A stretch of 5,673 bases of DNA from Clostridia bacterium. GTDB lineage: Bacteria > Bacillota > Clostridia > Oscillospirales > CAG-382. A program made the translations under genes and the position numbers. The stretch is from contig CAAEPN010000035.1 of assembly GCA_900757905.1 (NCBI GenBank), positions 1 through 5,673 on the forward strand, written 5' to 3'. The notes beneath the pieces are model-generated. The model was not told where the DNA came from and did not search any database. It was given only the letters and a program-made list of their open reading frames with translations. This document shows, one piece after another, positions 1 to 5,616 of the stretch (the first letter of the stretch is position 1; each line of letters begins with the position of its first letter).

Positions 1-758
1 CCGGTCGGTTTATCCGTGCCGTCTTTACCCGGCTCCGGGTCGATTTCAGGTTTGCCGATATCCGTGTCGCCCGGTGTTGGGTCTTTTTCGGGAGGAGTCT
101 GCGGCTCGTCCGGATCGCTGTCCGACGAAAAATCGGCGCTTACGGCAATCTTTAACGCAGTGGTTCCCTCCACGGCGGAATAAGTAAAAATCTTACTTTG
201 GGAATTGATGACGATAATGCCGTTCGTCCAACCGGAAATGCCGGCGCAATCAGCGGCGGAGACCGGCGTAAGGTCGGTATTTTTCAAATCGGCAGGCTCT
301 ACTCCGTCGGCCAGCTTAAAACGTAGCACAGCAATGCGGCCGCCGTCGAGCGACGGAGTGACCGCGTCGATATTTTTGGTGGCATACCAGCCGAACAGCA
401 CTTTTCCGGCCTGCGGCAAGATCAAATCAGCCGGTTTATTGGATTCGGCGGTCACGACGATATTTTCATTTGCCGCTTCGACAACATAAGTAAGATAGCT
501 TTTTCCGTTCGCGTCCTTTTCAGGAATCTGCGCCGGAAGAGACAATCCGTCGCTTGCGATAAGCACTAATTTTTCCGTATTGTATAAAAGTCCGAAATGA
601 CCGACGATCGCATCGCCGGAAAGCACCGAAATTTCGGCTTTTATCACCTTTTCCGCACTGTCATACGTCACATGCACGTTTTGTGCGCTGTCTTCGAGCG
701 CAAAGCCGTTAAGTGTAAGAAAAGCAAAAAGAAAAAACACTACCGCCAGCTTTTTCAT
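1..758 (-). CDS. Exported protein with cohesin-like beta domain and acidic Pro-rich linker (3' end outside window)
   Basis: The frame is open from an ATG at 758 to the left edge: 252 codons with no stop, so the C-terminus is missing. The start is supported by AAGGAGA (768-774) nine bases upstream and by a consensus promoter further up. Residues 1-20 (MKKLAVVFFLFAFLTLNGFA) form a typical signal peptide with a likely cut before LEDS, so the product is exported. Residues about 25-210 are beta-rich and soluble. The pattern of a start near VTYDSAEKVIKAEIS, then GKVLFGWYA near 118-125 and a RIAVLRFKLADG strand near 141-152, recalls cohesin-like or carbohydrate-binding modules of clostridial surface proteins. 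That is a resemblance, not a proven assignment. From about 211 the chain becomes a linker rich in Asp, Pro, Glu and Gly, as found before a cell-wall anchor, dockerin or second domain. It is divergent from the nucleotidyltransferase gene. Surface location is likely; exact function is unknown. Confidence 0.85.
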   Translation of the reverse strand, partial: MKKLAVVFFLFAFLTLNGFALEDSAQNVHVTYDSAEKVIKAEISVLSGDAIVGHFGLLYNTEKLVLIASDGLSLPAQIPEKDANGKSYLTYVVEAANENIVVTAESNKPADLILPQAGKVLFGWYATKNIDAVTPSLDGGRIAVLRFKLADGVEPADLKNTDLTPVSAADCAGISGWTNGIIVINSQSKIFTYSAVEGTTALKIAVSADFSSDSDPDEPQTPPEKDPTPGDTDIGKPEIDPEPGKDGTDKPT

Positions 759-793
759 AACAAAAAGTCTCCTTACTTATATATTCTAAAATT

Positions 794-822
794 ATTATAC
801 CGCATTTTTTCATCCATTTCAA
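794..822 (-). promoter_or_regulatory. Sigma-A promoter of the exported-protein gene
   Basis: Read on the minus strand, TTGAAA (817-822) is followed by a 17-base spacer and a perfect TATAAT (794-799). Transcription would start near 787, about 30 bases before the start codon at 758, and would include the AAGGAGA ribosome binding site (768-774). An A/T-rich stretch lies upstream of the -35 box. No other operator or riboswitch-like structure is seen. Confidence 0.85.
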
Positions 823-928
823 GAGTTTTTCGCAAAAAAAGCTCCGACAACTCATAATTTCACTTTTCCGAAGCATACTATATTCAGATTTTAAACTACA
901 TCTCATATCTGACGAAAGGAAAAATGCA

Positions 929-3361
929 ATGGAATCCTCCCTTCCTCTTTCCGAAAATGCCTTTTCTTCGGTCGAAGCCATAGTGCTCGCCGGAGGAAAA
1001 GGCACGCGCCTTGCGCCGCTTACCGAAGATACGCCCAAGCCGATGTTAAAAATTTTAGGCAAGACCGTGCTTGAATCGGTATTTGACCGGATTCGCGCGT
1101 GCGGTGTGAAAAAGGCGCGCGTAACGACCATGTATCTGCCGTGGCAGGTAGAGTCGCTCGGTTCGCAATTCGGCTCGCTCTCGGTCGAGTATGTGCGCGA
1201 ACAGCGTCCGCTCGGCACAGCCGGTGCGGTCAAAAACGCTTTCAGCGGCGAAAGCGATACGGTGCTCGTGCTTTCCGGTGACGGTGCATTCGATTTTGAT
1301 TTGAAAAAGGCGTTGGATTTTCATTTTGAGAAAAACGCCGATGTGACTATCGTGACCTATAAAACCGAAAATCCGCTCGATTACGGCGTGGTTTTATACG
1401 ACAAGGACGGCCGCATTGAGCGGTTCGACGAAAAGCCGCCGTGGTCGAAGGTCATTTCCGGCACGGTCAACACCGGTATATATATAATTAGGAAAGAAAT
1501 TTTAGAACGCATTCCGCACGGCACGGAATACGATTTTTCCGGTCAGCTCTTTCCGCTGCTGCTTGCTGCCAAATGCGGTCTGTACGCTTATGAAGCGAGC
1601 GGCGTTTGGTACGACATCGGAAATTTAGACGAATACTTTGCAGCCGTAAGCGCCGCGCTCGACGGAACGCTTTCCGGCTTCAACGCAAACGGCCTTTTGC
1701 CAGAGGAGCTTGCCGAACAAGGCGTGGAAGCGGACGGGCCGGTCTATGTTTCAAAAAAAGCCATTCTCGGCAAAAATATAAAGCTCGGCTCTTACACGGC
1801 AATCGGCGAAGGCGCGGTTGTATCCGACGGGTGCGACATCTCCTGCTCGGTGGTAGCAGATGAAGCTTCACTCGGCACAGGCTGCGGTATTTACGGAACG
1901 TTGATCGGCCGGAGCGCCAAGCTCGGCGAAAACTGCGTGACCTCGGAGGGCTGCGCCATCGGCGGAAGCGCGGTCATTGAAGACAGTGTGATCTTAGCGA
2001 AGTATTCGTTTATTCACAGCGGTGCGCATGTGGCCGGTTCGGATTTTCCTGCAAAGCGCGTCGGTAAGAGAAATGCCGTTCTTTTTTCCGACAAAGGAAT
2101 ACGCTGCGACGGAAGTGACCGGAATCCGGAATATTTATTGCGGATCGGGCGCATTGCTGCTGGGGCGCTGCTTGCCAAAAAGTCGGCCGGGAGCTGCCGT
2201 GTGGGTGTAATGAGCGACGGAAATCCCGCGTCTGAGCGGACACTGCGCACGATTTTATGCGGCATTCAGGCCTCCGGCGTGCGCAGCTACGATTTTGGAA
2301 ACGGGTTTGAAGCCATGGCGCGTTATGTGGCCATGCGGTTTATCACGGATTTAGTTTTATACGTTTCGCATGACGCCGAAAACGGCGGCTATACCGTCCG
2401 TTTTTTTGACAGCACAGGCTTACCGGCCGCAAGCTCCTTTGAACGCGCCTTTTCTAACCTGTTCTTCAGCTCCGGCGACTATCGCGAACCGGATAAATTC
2501 TACCAGACCGATCGTTTTTCCGACCTTTGGACATTATATTACAGCGAGCTGGTCAAGCATGCACAGTCACTTTTGCCATCGGACGGATTAAAAGGCTTTG
2601 TCTGTCGTTTTGAGCATGAAGACGAAATACCGGCCTATTCTCCAGCTCATACGGCGCTGTGTGCCATTGCAGAGCTTGGCGGAGAGATTAAGCCGTTTCA
2701 TGGGCTTTATGAGCTGCCAACAGACGAGGTGCCACAAAATGACATTCTTCCGACCTTTCGTATGGATACCGACGGAAACGATGTCAGCTTCACTTACGGA
2801 AAGCAAAAGCTTGACGGCTATCATATCGGTGCTGTTCTGTTAAACGCGCTTTCCGAGAAAGACGCGCCGAAGCTCTACTTTTCGAGCGAATGGCCGGACG
2901 CCTATCGCACGCTTGCCGGAGAAAAAAAGATATCCTATGCCGACTATGCGGAGAGTATACACGAACAAAGCGTTTTGACCGGCGACGATATGTACCGTGA
3001 GCTTTGGCTGACCGACGCTGTGTACAAGGTGCTGTGTCTTGCGGCATTACTCAAAAAAGAACCGGAGTTTTTCGAAAAAAGCACGGAGCGTTTGCCGGAG
3101 TTCGAGATATATACGCGCTTTGTAGAAGGAAGCTCGAACCGTGCCGGGATCATGGGACGGCTCTCCAAAATAGCAGCCGGGCAAAACAGCGGCAATGGCA
3201 GCGAACCGGACAGAGCGCATGACGGAGTACGCTTTGTATTCGGCGACGGGAAAGTAACGGTCATTCCGGGAAAAGCATCCGGTTTTCGCGTGATCAGCGA
3301 AGCAAGAAACGCTGAAGCAGCAAAAGAACTGTGTGAGAACATCGAAAAGTATTTGAAATAA
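929..3361 (+). CDS. Sugar-1-phosphate nucleotidyltransferase fused to beta-helix and degenerate phosphomannomutase-like domain
   Basis: This 810-residue cytoplasmic protein probably makes an NDP-sugar from NTP and a hexose 1-phosphate for surface glycans. Residues 16-245 are the NTP_transferase fold: the LAGGKGTRL loop (20-28) and KP (37-38) bind the nucleotide. PLGTAGA (94-100), SGDG (116-119), EKP (168-170), NTG (181-183) and WYDIG (227-231) complete the core. Residues about 268-370 are hexapeptide repeats of a left-handed beta-helix. Residues about 385-810 follow the alpha-D-phosphohexomutase plan but are eroded. SH (480-481) remains at the phosphoserine loop, where NP is changed. The metal loop is only DTDGND (613-618), and the terminal PSGTEP loop has become PGKASG (780-785). 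The start ATG has GAAAGGA (914-920) eight bases upstream. Fusions of this layout occur in Clostridia and Actinobacteria. GDP-mannose, dTDP-sugar or UDP-sugar synthesis cannot be told apart here, and mutase activity is doubtful. No strong promoter was found in the 170-base divergent gap. Confidence 0.92.
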   Translation: MESSLPLSENAFSSVEAIVLAGGKGTRLAPLTEDTPKPMLKILGKTVLESVFDRIRACGVKKARVTTMYLPWQVESLGSQFGSLSVEYVREQRPLGTAGAVKNAFSGESDTVLVLSGDGAFDFDLKKALDFHFEKNADVTIVTYKTENPLDYGVVLYDKDGRIERFDEKPPWSKVISGTVNTGIYIIRKEILERIPHGTEYDFSGQLFPLLLAAKCGLYAYEASGVWYDIGNLDEYFAAVSAALDGTLSGFNANGLLPEELAEQGVEADGPVYVSKKAILGKNIKLGSYTAIGEGAVVSDGCDISCSVVADEASLGTGCGIYGTLIGRSAKLGENCVTSEGCAIGGSAVIEDSVILAKYSFIHSGAHVAGSDFPAKRVGKRNAVLFSDKGIRCDGSDRNPEYLLRIGRIAAGALLAKKSAGSCRVGVMSDGNPASERTLRTILCGIQASGVRSYDFGNGFEAMARYVAMRFITDLVLYVSHDAENGGYTVRFFDSTGLPAASSFERAFSNLFFSSGDYREPDKFYQTDRFSDLWTLYYSELVKHAQSLLPSDGLKGFVCRFEHEDEIPAYSPAHTALCAIAELGGEIKPFHGLYELPTDEVPQNDILPTFRMDTDGNDVSFTYGKQKLDGYHIGAVLLNALSEKDAPKLYFSSEWPDAYRTLAGEKKISYADYAESIHEQSVLTGDDMYRELWLTDAVYKVLCLAALLKKEPEFFEKSTERLPEFEIYTRFVEGSSNRAGIMGRLSKIAAGQNSGNGSEPDRAHDGVRFVFGDGKVTVIPGKASGFRVISEARNAEAAKELCENIEKYLK

Positions 3362-3437
3362 GTAAAATAACGTTTTTTCTCGGAAAAAAGCATTGATTTT
3401 TTCAAAAATCTTGCCGAAAAAAACCATTTTTTGCATT

Positions 3438-3468
3438 CGAACAGCGAACTGTTTCGGTTCGCTGTTCG
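3438..3468. repeat. Perfect 12-bp inverted repeat, possible terminator hairpin
   Basis: CGAACAGCGAAC (3438-3449) and GTTCGCTGTTCG (3457-3468) are exact complements around the seven-base loop TGTTTCG. The position, 77 bases after the nucleotidyltransferase stop, suits a transcription terminator. However, the plus strand continues GTAAAG without a T-run, and the minus strand does not have an immediate one either. It could be a non-canonical terminator, an RNA-stabilising 3' hairpin or a palindromic protein site. Confidence 0.6.
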
Positions 3469-3562
3469 GTAAAGTCCGTCATAACAGCCAGTTAATTCCA
3501 AATTTACGCAGCGCAATACAGCAATATAGCTAAATATGCCGAAACGTCGAAAAGTTTCAGGT

Positions 3563-3598
3563 AAAAAAGCGAAAAAAACTTGCAAAAAATCGAAAAAA
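3563..3598 (+). promoter_or_regulatory. Phased A-tracts upstream of tRNA promoter (UP-element-like, bent DNA)
   Basis: Four A-runs (3563-3568, 3572-3578, 3584-3589, 3593-3598) have centres spaced about 9-12 bases apart, close to one helical turn. The last ends four bases before the -35 box at 3603. Phased A-tracts curve DNA. In this position A-rich DNA commonly acts as an UP element contacted by the RNA polymerase alpha subunit C-terminal domain, which boosts stable-RNA promoters. The sequence pattern is directly visible; the activation role is inferred. Confidence 0.6.
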
Positions 3599-3602
3599 GG
3601 GG

Positions 3603-3631
3603 TTGACATTTCGGTAAGTCTTTGCTATAAT
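3603..3631 (+). promoter_or_regulatory. Consensus sigma-A promoter of the tRNA operon
   Basis: TTGACA (3603-3608) and TATAAT (3626-3631) are both perfect matches, separated by exactly 17 bases. Transcription should start near 3638, giving a leader of about 40 bases before tRNA-Met. Such a strong promoter fits a stable-RNA operon. Confidence 0.93.
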
Positions 3632-3640
3632 ATATGAGCA

Positions 3641-3668
3641 ACGGCGGGAGAGCGAAGAGCCGTCCCGC
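3641..3668 (+). other. Leader hairpin of the tRNA transcript
   Basis: The leader between promoter and tRNA-Met can pair GCGGGA (3644-3649) with TCCCGC (3663-3668). Alternatively ACGGC (3641-3645) can pair with GCCGT (3659-3663). The two stems exclude each other. The structure probably belongs to the 5' leader that RNase P removes. A regulatory switch is possible but unsupported. Confidence 0.35.
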
Positions 3669-3677
3669 AGAGAACAT

Positions 3678-3754
3678 GGCGGAATAGCTCAGTTGGCTAG
3701 AGCATTCGGTTCATACCCGACAGGTCGTTGGTTCAAATCCGACTTCCGCTACCA
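3678..3754 (+). tRNA. tRNA-Met (anticodon CAT), elongator type
   Basis: The gene is 77 bases with encoded CCA. The acceptor stem GGCGGAA (3678-3684) pairs with TTCCGCT (3744-3750), with a G-U pair at the end. The D-arm GCTC/GAGC is intact. The anticodon loop TTCATAC displays CAT, and the T-arm is GTTGG-TTCAAAT-CCGAC. Only the outermost anticodon-stem pair (T/C) is mismatched. It lacks the three G-C anticodon-stem pairs and the 1-72 mismatch of an initiator, and it closely resembles Bacillus elongator tRNA-Met as I recall it. A lysidine-modified tRNA-Ile2 cannot be fully excluded but is less likely. It is the first gene of a two-tRNA operon. Confidence 0.95.
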
Positions 3755-3798
3755 GTCGTTTTACGACTTACAAATCACGTCTTATTTAAGACGCGTAT
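3755..3798 (+). other. Inter-tRNA spacer with two small hairpins
   Basis: Two small stems separate the tRNAs: GTCGT/ACGAC around TTT (from 3755) and CGTCTT (3778-3783) with AAGACG (3788-3793) around ATTT. They likely shape the precursor for RNase P and 3' processing enzymes. Neither has a T-run, so neither should end transcription. Confidence 0.45.
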
Positions 3799-3873
3799 GG
3801 CCCGTTGGTCAAGCGGTTAAGACACGGCCCTTTCACGGCTGTAACATGGGTTCGATTCCCGTACGGGTCACCA
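3799..3873 (+). tRNA. tRNA-Glu (anticodon TTC)
   Basis: The gene is 75 bases with encoded CCA (3871-3873). The acceptor stem GGCCCGT pairs with ACGGGTC and has one G-U pair. The D-arm begins GTC and ends AGAC, with the A13-A22 opposition usual in tRNA-Glu. The anticodon stem CGGCC/GGCTG encloses CTTTCAC, exposing TTC. The T-arm is ATGGG-TTCGATT-CCCGT. It is the second gene of the operon. tRNA 3' ends are common integration sites and the DNA downstream is AT-rich and phage-like, but no second copy of the tRNA 3' end is visible in this window. Confidence 0.97.
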
Positions 3874-3877
3874 AACG

Positions 3878-3928
3878 AAACAAATCCGAACTATTTCGTA
3901 AATCGAAATTGGTTCGGATTTGTTTTTT
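3878..3928 (+). terminator. Rho-independent terminator of the tRNA operon
   Basis: AAACAAATCCGAAC (3878-3891) pairs perfectly with GTTCGGATTTGTTT (3912-3925). An inner stem, ATTTCG (3893-3898) with CGAAAT (3904-3909), extends it to about 20 pairs. A six-base T-run (3923-3928) ends the structure. This is a strong intrinsic terminator five bases after tRNA-Glu. Confidence 0.93.
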
Positions 3929-3947
3929 ACTGCAGCCATTAAGAGGA

Positions 3948-3987
3948 AAATCTCAGGGAGTAACTGTATAAATACTCCCCGAGATTT
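3948..3987 (-). terminator. Hairpin after the reverse transcriptase gene, probable terminator
   Basis: The left arm AAATCTC-A-GGGAGTA (3948-3962) pairs with TACTCCC-C-GAGATTT (3973-3987), leaving one A/C mismatch and a ten-base loop. Read on the minus strand, the hairpin starts 33 bases after the stop codon of the reverse transcriptase and is followed by TTTTCC. That makes it a plausible, if weak-tailed, intrinsic terminator of that gene. On the plus strand it follows the tRNA terminator and would serve little purpose. Confidence 0.6.
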
Positions 3988-4020
3988 ATATTCTTGTGCT
4001 TTCAAAATAAAACTTCATGA

Positions 4021-4932
4021 CTATTTACTTAACGCGTCAATGATATCCCCTTCACAATACTGAGAATATTTTGCTATGATGTTGTTGTATGTATGAGGCT
4101 CAATGTCTTTCAAGAAAGCTAAGTACCCCAAAATCGAGTCACCGTCACCTTCGTTATGCACAAGTTTGTCGTACACAAGTTTTTTGATGAGTTTTCTCTT
4201 CTCACTTCCAACTGTGACAGACGAGTCAGTTCCAATTATCAAGCCGGTAACTTTTCTACGATATTTCGTGGAAGAAAAGTAAGTTTTTTTCTCATTGATT
4301 TGAAATCCAAAATCTCTTAGTGTGGTGGACAAAAAATCAATATGTGGCGCATCAATGTAAGAATTTGAAGACAGATAAATATCATCCGCATAGCGAGAGT
4401 ATTTTAAATCATTCTTCCTACAATAATTCAACACCATTACATCAAACTTATGCATTATAATGTTGGATATAATTGGAGAACTAACAGCTCCAACGCAAAG
4501 TCGATTTTCCCTATAGCAAATATCTCGTATGGTATCTATTGAGTCCAAATCAATATTCAAGTCTTCAAACAATTTTGAATTTTCCAAAAGAATGGGGTGC
4601 AAATGCTCATACGAGATAGAAGGAAAAAAACTGCAAATATCTGTGTGAAATATGTGTCTTGAATTCTGGTGAACCTGAGCGTGCTTCTTAATTGAAGCTC
4701 CTTTTTGATAGGCATAAGCTGAATCAGAAACGGGGAGTTTGCTCAAAATGTTTTTCTTTACCCAATACTGCATAGTTTTCAGCTCGGAACTAGGTTGTGA
4801 TATTTTTCTTTTTCCACCGTCTCGTTTGTCAATGTAATAATCTCTATAGTAAAATCGCGATCTTTTTACAACTGATGCAATGTAGTCTTGGTCAAGGCAC
4901 AAATCCGAAGCAATTTTGTCAACCATTTTCAC
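4021..4932 (-). CDS. Retron-type reverse transcriptase
   Basis: The 303-residue length is usual for retron reverse transcriptases. A GTG start at 4932 is preferred because GGAGGT (4941-4946) lies eight bases upstream; the ATG at 4926 would sit 14 bases away. Visible motifs are AYAYQKGASIKKHAQVH (72-88, the retron X region), TDICSFFPSI (97-106, motif A with D98) and GAVSSPIISN (148-157). YADD (181-184) supplies the catalytic aspartates. NEKKT (213-217) and VTG (228-230, the retron-specific motif) follow, then a GYLAFLKDIEP tail (269-279) like the retron thumb. Such enzymes copy an adjacent structured RNA into multicopy single-stranded DNA, usually in anti-phage defence. The X motif reads HAxxH rather than NAxxH. 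No convincing msr-msd RNA was found upstream. The catalytic core looks intact. The start overlaps the preceding frame in a GTGA, suggesting translational coupling. Codon use is AT-rich. A group II intron or DGR enzyme is less likely given the VTG motif and short length. Confidence 0.88.
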   Translation of the reverse strand: MKMVDKIASDLCLDQDYIASVVKRSRFYYRDYYIDKRDGGKRKISQPSSELKTMQYWVKKNILSKLPVSDSAYAYQKGASIKKHAQVHQNSRHIFHTDICSFFPSISYEHLHPILLENSKLFEDLNIDLDSIDTIRDICYRENRLCVGAVSSPIISNIIMHKFDVMVLNYCRKNDLKYSRYADDIYLSSNSYIDAPHIDFLSTTLRDFGFQINEKKTYFSSTKYRRKVTGLIIGTDSSVTVGSEKRKLIKKLVYDKLVHNEGDGDSILGYLAFLKDIEPHTYNNIIAKYSQYCEGDIIDALSK

Positions 4933-5123
4933 AAGTCAGTACCTCCATATCGGTATTTTCTACACAGCAACTTATTCCTTTCCTTGTTTTCACCATTTCC
5001 GTAATATCTAAGCATCAAATTTTGTGTTTTTGAATATTCGGTAGTAGTAATAATATTGTGAACTATTTTAATTAGTCCAACATTAGACAGAAGTTTAATT
5101 ATGTAATCATATTTTATTTCATT
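4929..5123 (-). pseudogene. Tail of a probable 5'-truncated gene coupled to the reverse transcriptase
   Basis: The frame ending with TGA at 4929-4931 overlaps the reverse transcriptase GTG in a GTGA, the usual sign of translational coupling. It stays open through AT-rich DNA up to about 5123 and beyond, which is unlikely by chance in such DNA. It ends in a basic, protein-like tail (MLRYYGNGENKER, then LLCRKYRYGGTDL). No ATG or GTG with a ribosome binding site is seen in the AT-rich part. The first in-frame ATG, at 5015, has no Shine-Dalgarno sequence and would give only 28 residues. The frame formally continues to 5255, but that portion is antisense to the phage-like fragment. I infer that the 5' end was lost where phage DNA adjoins. 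It may be the remnant of a retron partner or effector. No family is recognised, and the upstream limit is approximate. Confidence 0.45.
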
Positions 5124-5390
5124 ATGGAATGCGTCGCCGTCTCTCTTTACAAACCAAGCGATACAGGGTTGACAAGTGCGGATAAAGGTGGTACAATTTC
5201 CTTTAGAACTATAAGCGGTGCAAGAAATCCTTACGGTGAAAAGGCAGAAAAGCATGCTATATCTTACTACGACAGCGTGCGATCCATGAAAAAAGATGTT
5301 GAAACAATTTCAAAAAACACAGGTTTTGAAGAATCTGAAATAAGGAAAGTCAAGAATTATATTTTCTTTGACAAACACGATCCAACTTGA
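5124..5390 (+). pseudogene. Phage head-morphogenesis-like C-terminal domain, first fragment
   Basis: This frame encodes 88 residues. The part from about residue 15 (TGLTSADKGGTISF, then GARNPYGEKAEKHA and KNTGFEESEIRKVKNYIFFDKHD) matches, as I recall it, a C-terminal domain in Bacillota phage minor-head or head-morphogenesis proteins. It stops abruptly at DPT (TGA 5388-5390). The continuation of the same domain resumes in the next frame, so the gene is broken by a frameshift or a small deletion near 5380-5388. The ATG at 5124 has no ribosome binding site. The first dozen residues look unlike the rest, so the true N-terminus was probably lost at the junction with the reverse transcriptase side. 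The fragment is probably not functional. Confidence 0.6.
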
Positions 5391-5616
5391 AAGGTTTGCG
5401 CCGGATTATATGATGGCAGAAAGCTGGCAACGTCTAATTGATGGCAAACAAAAGCCGCACGATATAACATTGCTGCAGCATGAGCTTTTGGAAGAATCAT
5501 TAGTGAAAAGCGGGTATACTCAGAGCGAAGCACACCTATTAGCTTCTGAAAAATTCAACTACTCAAAGGAGGCGAAACAGTTTTATGATTCGATTGCAAA
5601 ATATAAAAAAGAATAA
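5368..5616 (+). pseudogene. Phage head-morphogenesis-like C-terminal domain, second fragment
   Basis: The frame opens at a TTG at 5368, has no ribosome binding site there, and is in +1 phase to the preceding fragment. Its sequence continues the same domain: LERFAPDYMMAESWQRLIDG, then HDITLLQHELLEESL and YTQSEAHLLASEKFNYSKEAKQFYD, ending in a lysine-rich tail. In related proteins, as I remember them, a KHD element runs directly into RF-PDY-MA-SWQRLI within one chain. The two fragments are therefore one gene with a lost frame. Translation from the ATG at 5410 is possible but would lack the first half of the domain. Its 3' end overlaps the next small gene by 32 bases, which is usual in phage operons. 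Confidence 0.6.

Larger units (their letters stand above)
3362..3600. other. Gene-free spacer with A/T tracts and an inverted repeat
   Basis: There is no convincing gene between the nucleotidyltransferase stop and the tRNA promoter. The stretch alternates short T6 and A5-A7 runs (3373-3378, 3384-3389, 3397-3402, 3404-3408, 3417-3423, 3427-3432). A perfect 12-bp inverted repeat (3438-3468) follows, and a second cluster of A-tracts lies directly before the tRNA promoter. Minus-strand frames that cross this region are antisense shadows of the upstream gene and lack ribosome binding sites. Confidence 0.7.

Noticed and set aside
205..489. Plus-strand 94-codon open frame
   Set aside because: It is antisense to the well-supported signal-peptide protein and lacks a ribosome binding site.
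709..1233. Minus-strand 174-codon open frame
   Set aside because: It is antisense to the start of the nucleotidyltransferase and overlaps the exported-protein gene and its promoter. It has no ribosome binding site and no protein-like features.
2944..3609. Minus-strand 221-codon open frame
   Set aside because: It is a shadow of the nucleotidyltransferase 3' end and the A/T-tract spacer; its Phe/Lys-rich translation comes from the homopolymer runs.
3678..3754. Initiator tRNA-Met
   Set aside because: It has no C1-A72-type mismatch and no three consecutive G-C pairs in the anticodon stem; it fits the elongator type.
3693..3971. Plus-strand 92-codon open frame
   Set aside because: It runs through both tRNA genes and the terminator, so it is not a protein gene.
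4020..4926. ATG at 4926 as start of the reverse transcriptase
   Set aside because: It lies 14 bases from GGAGGT, while the in-frame GTG at 4932 lies eight bases away and forms a GTGA overlap with the upstream frame.
4933..5123. Possible msr-msd retron RNA upstream of the reverse transcriptase
   Set aside because: Only weak, AT-rich stems and short repeats are visible, with no long msd hairpin and no matching a1/a2 ends. The stretch is better explained as coding sequence.
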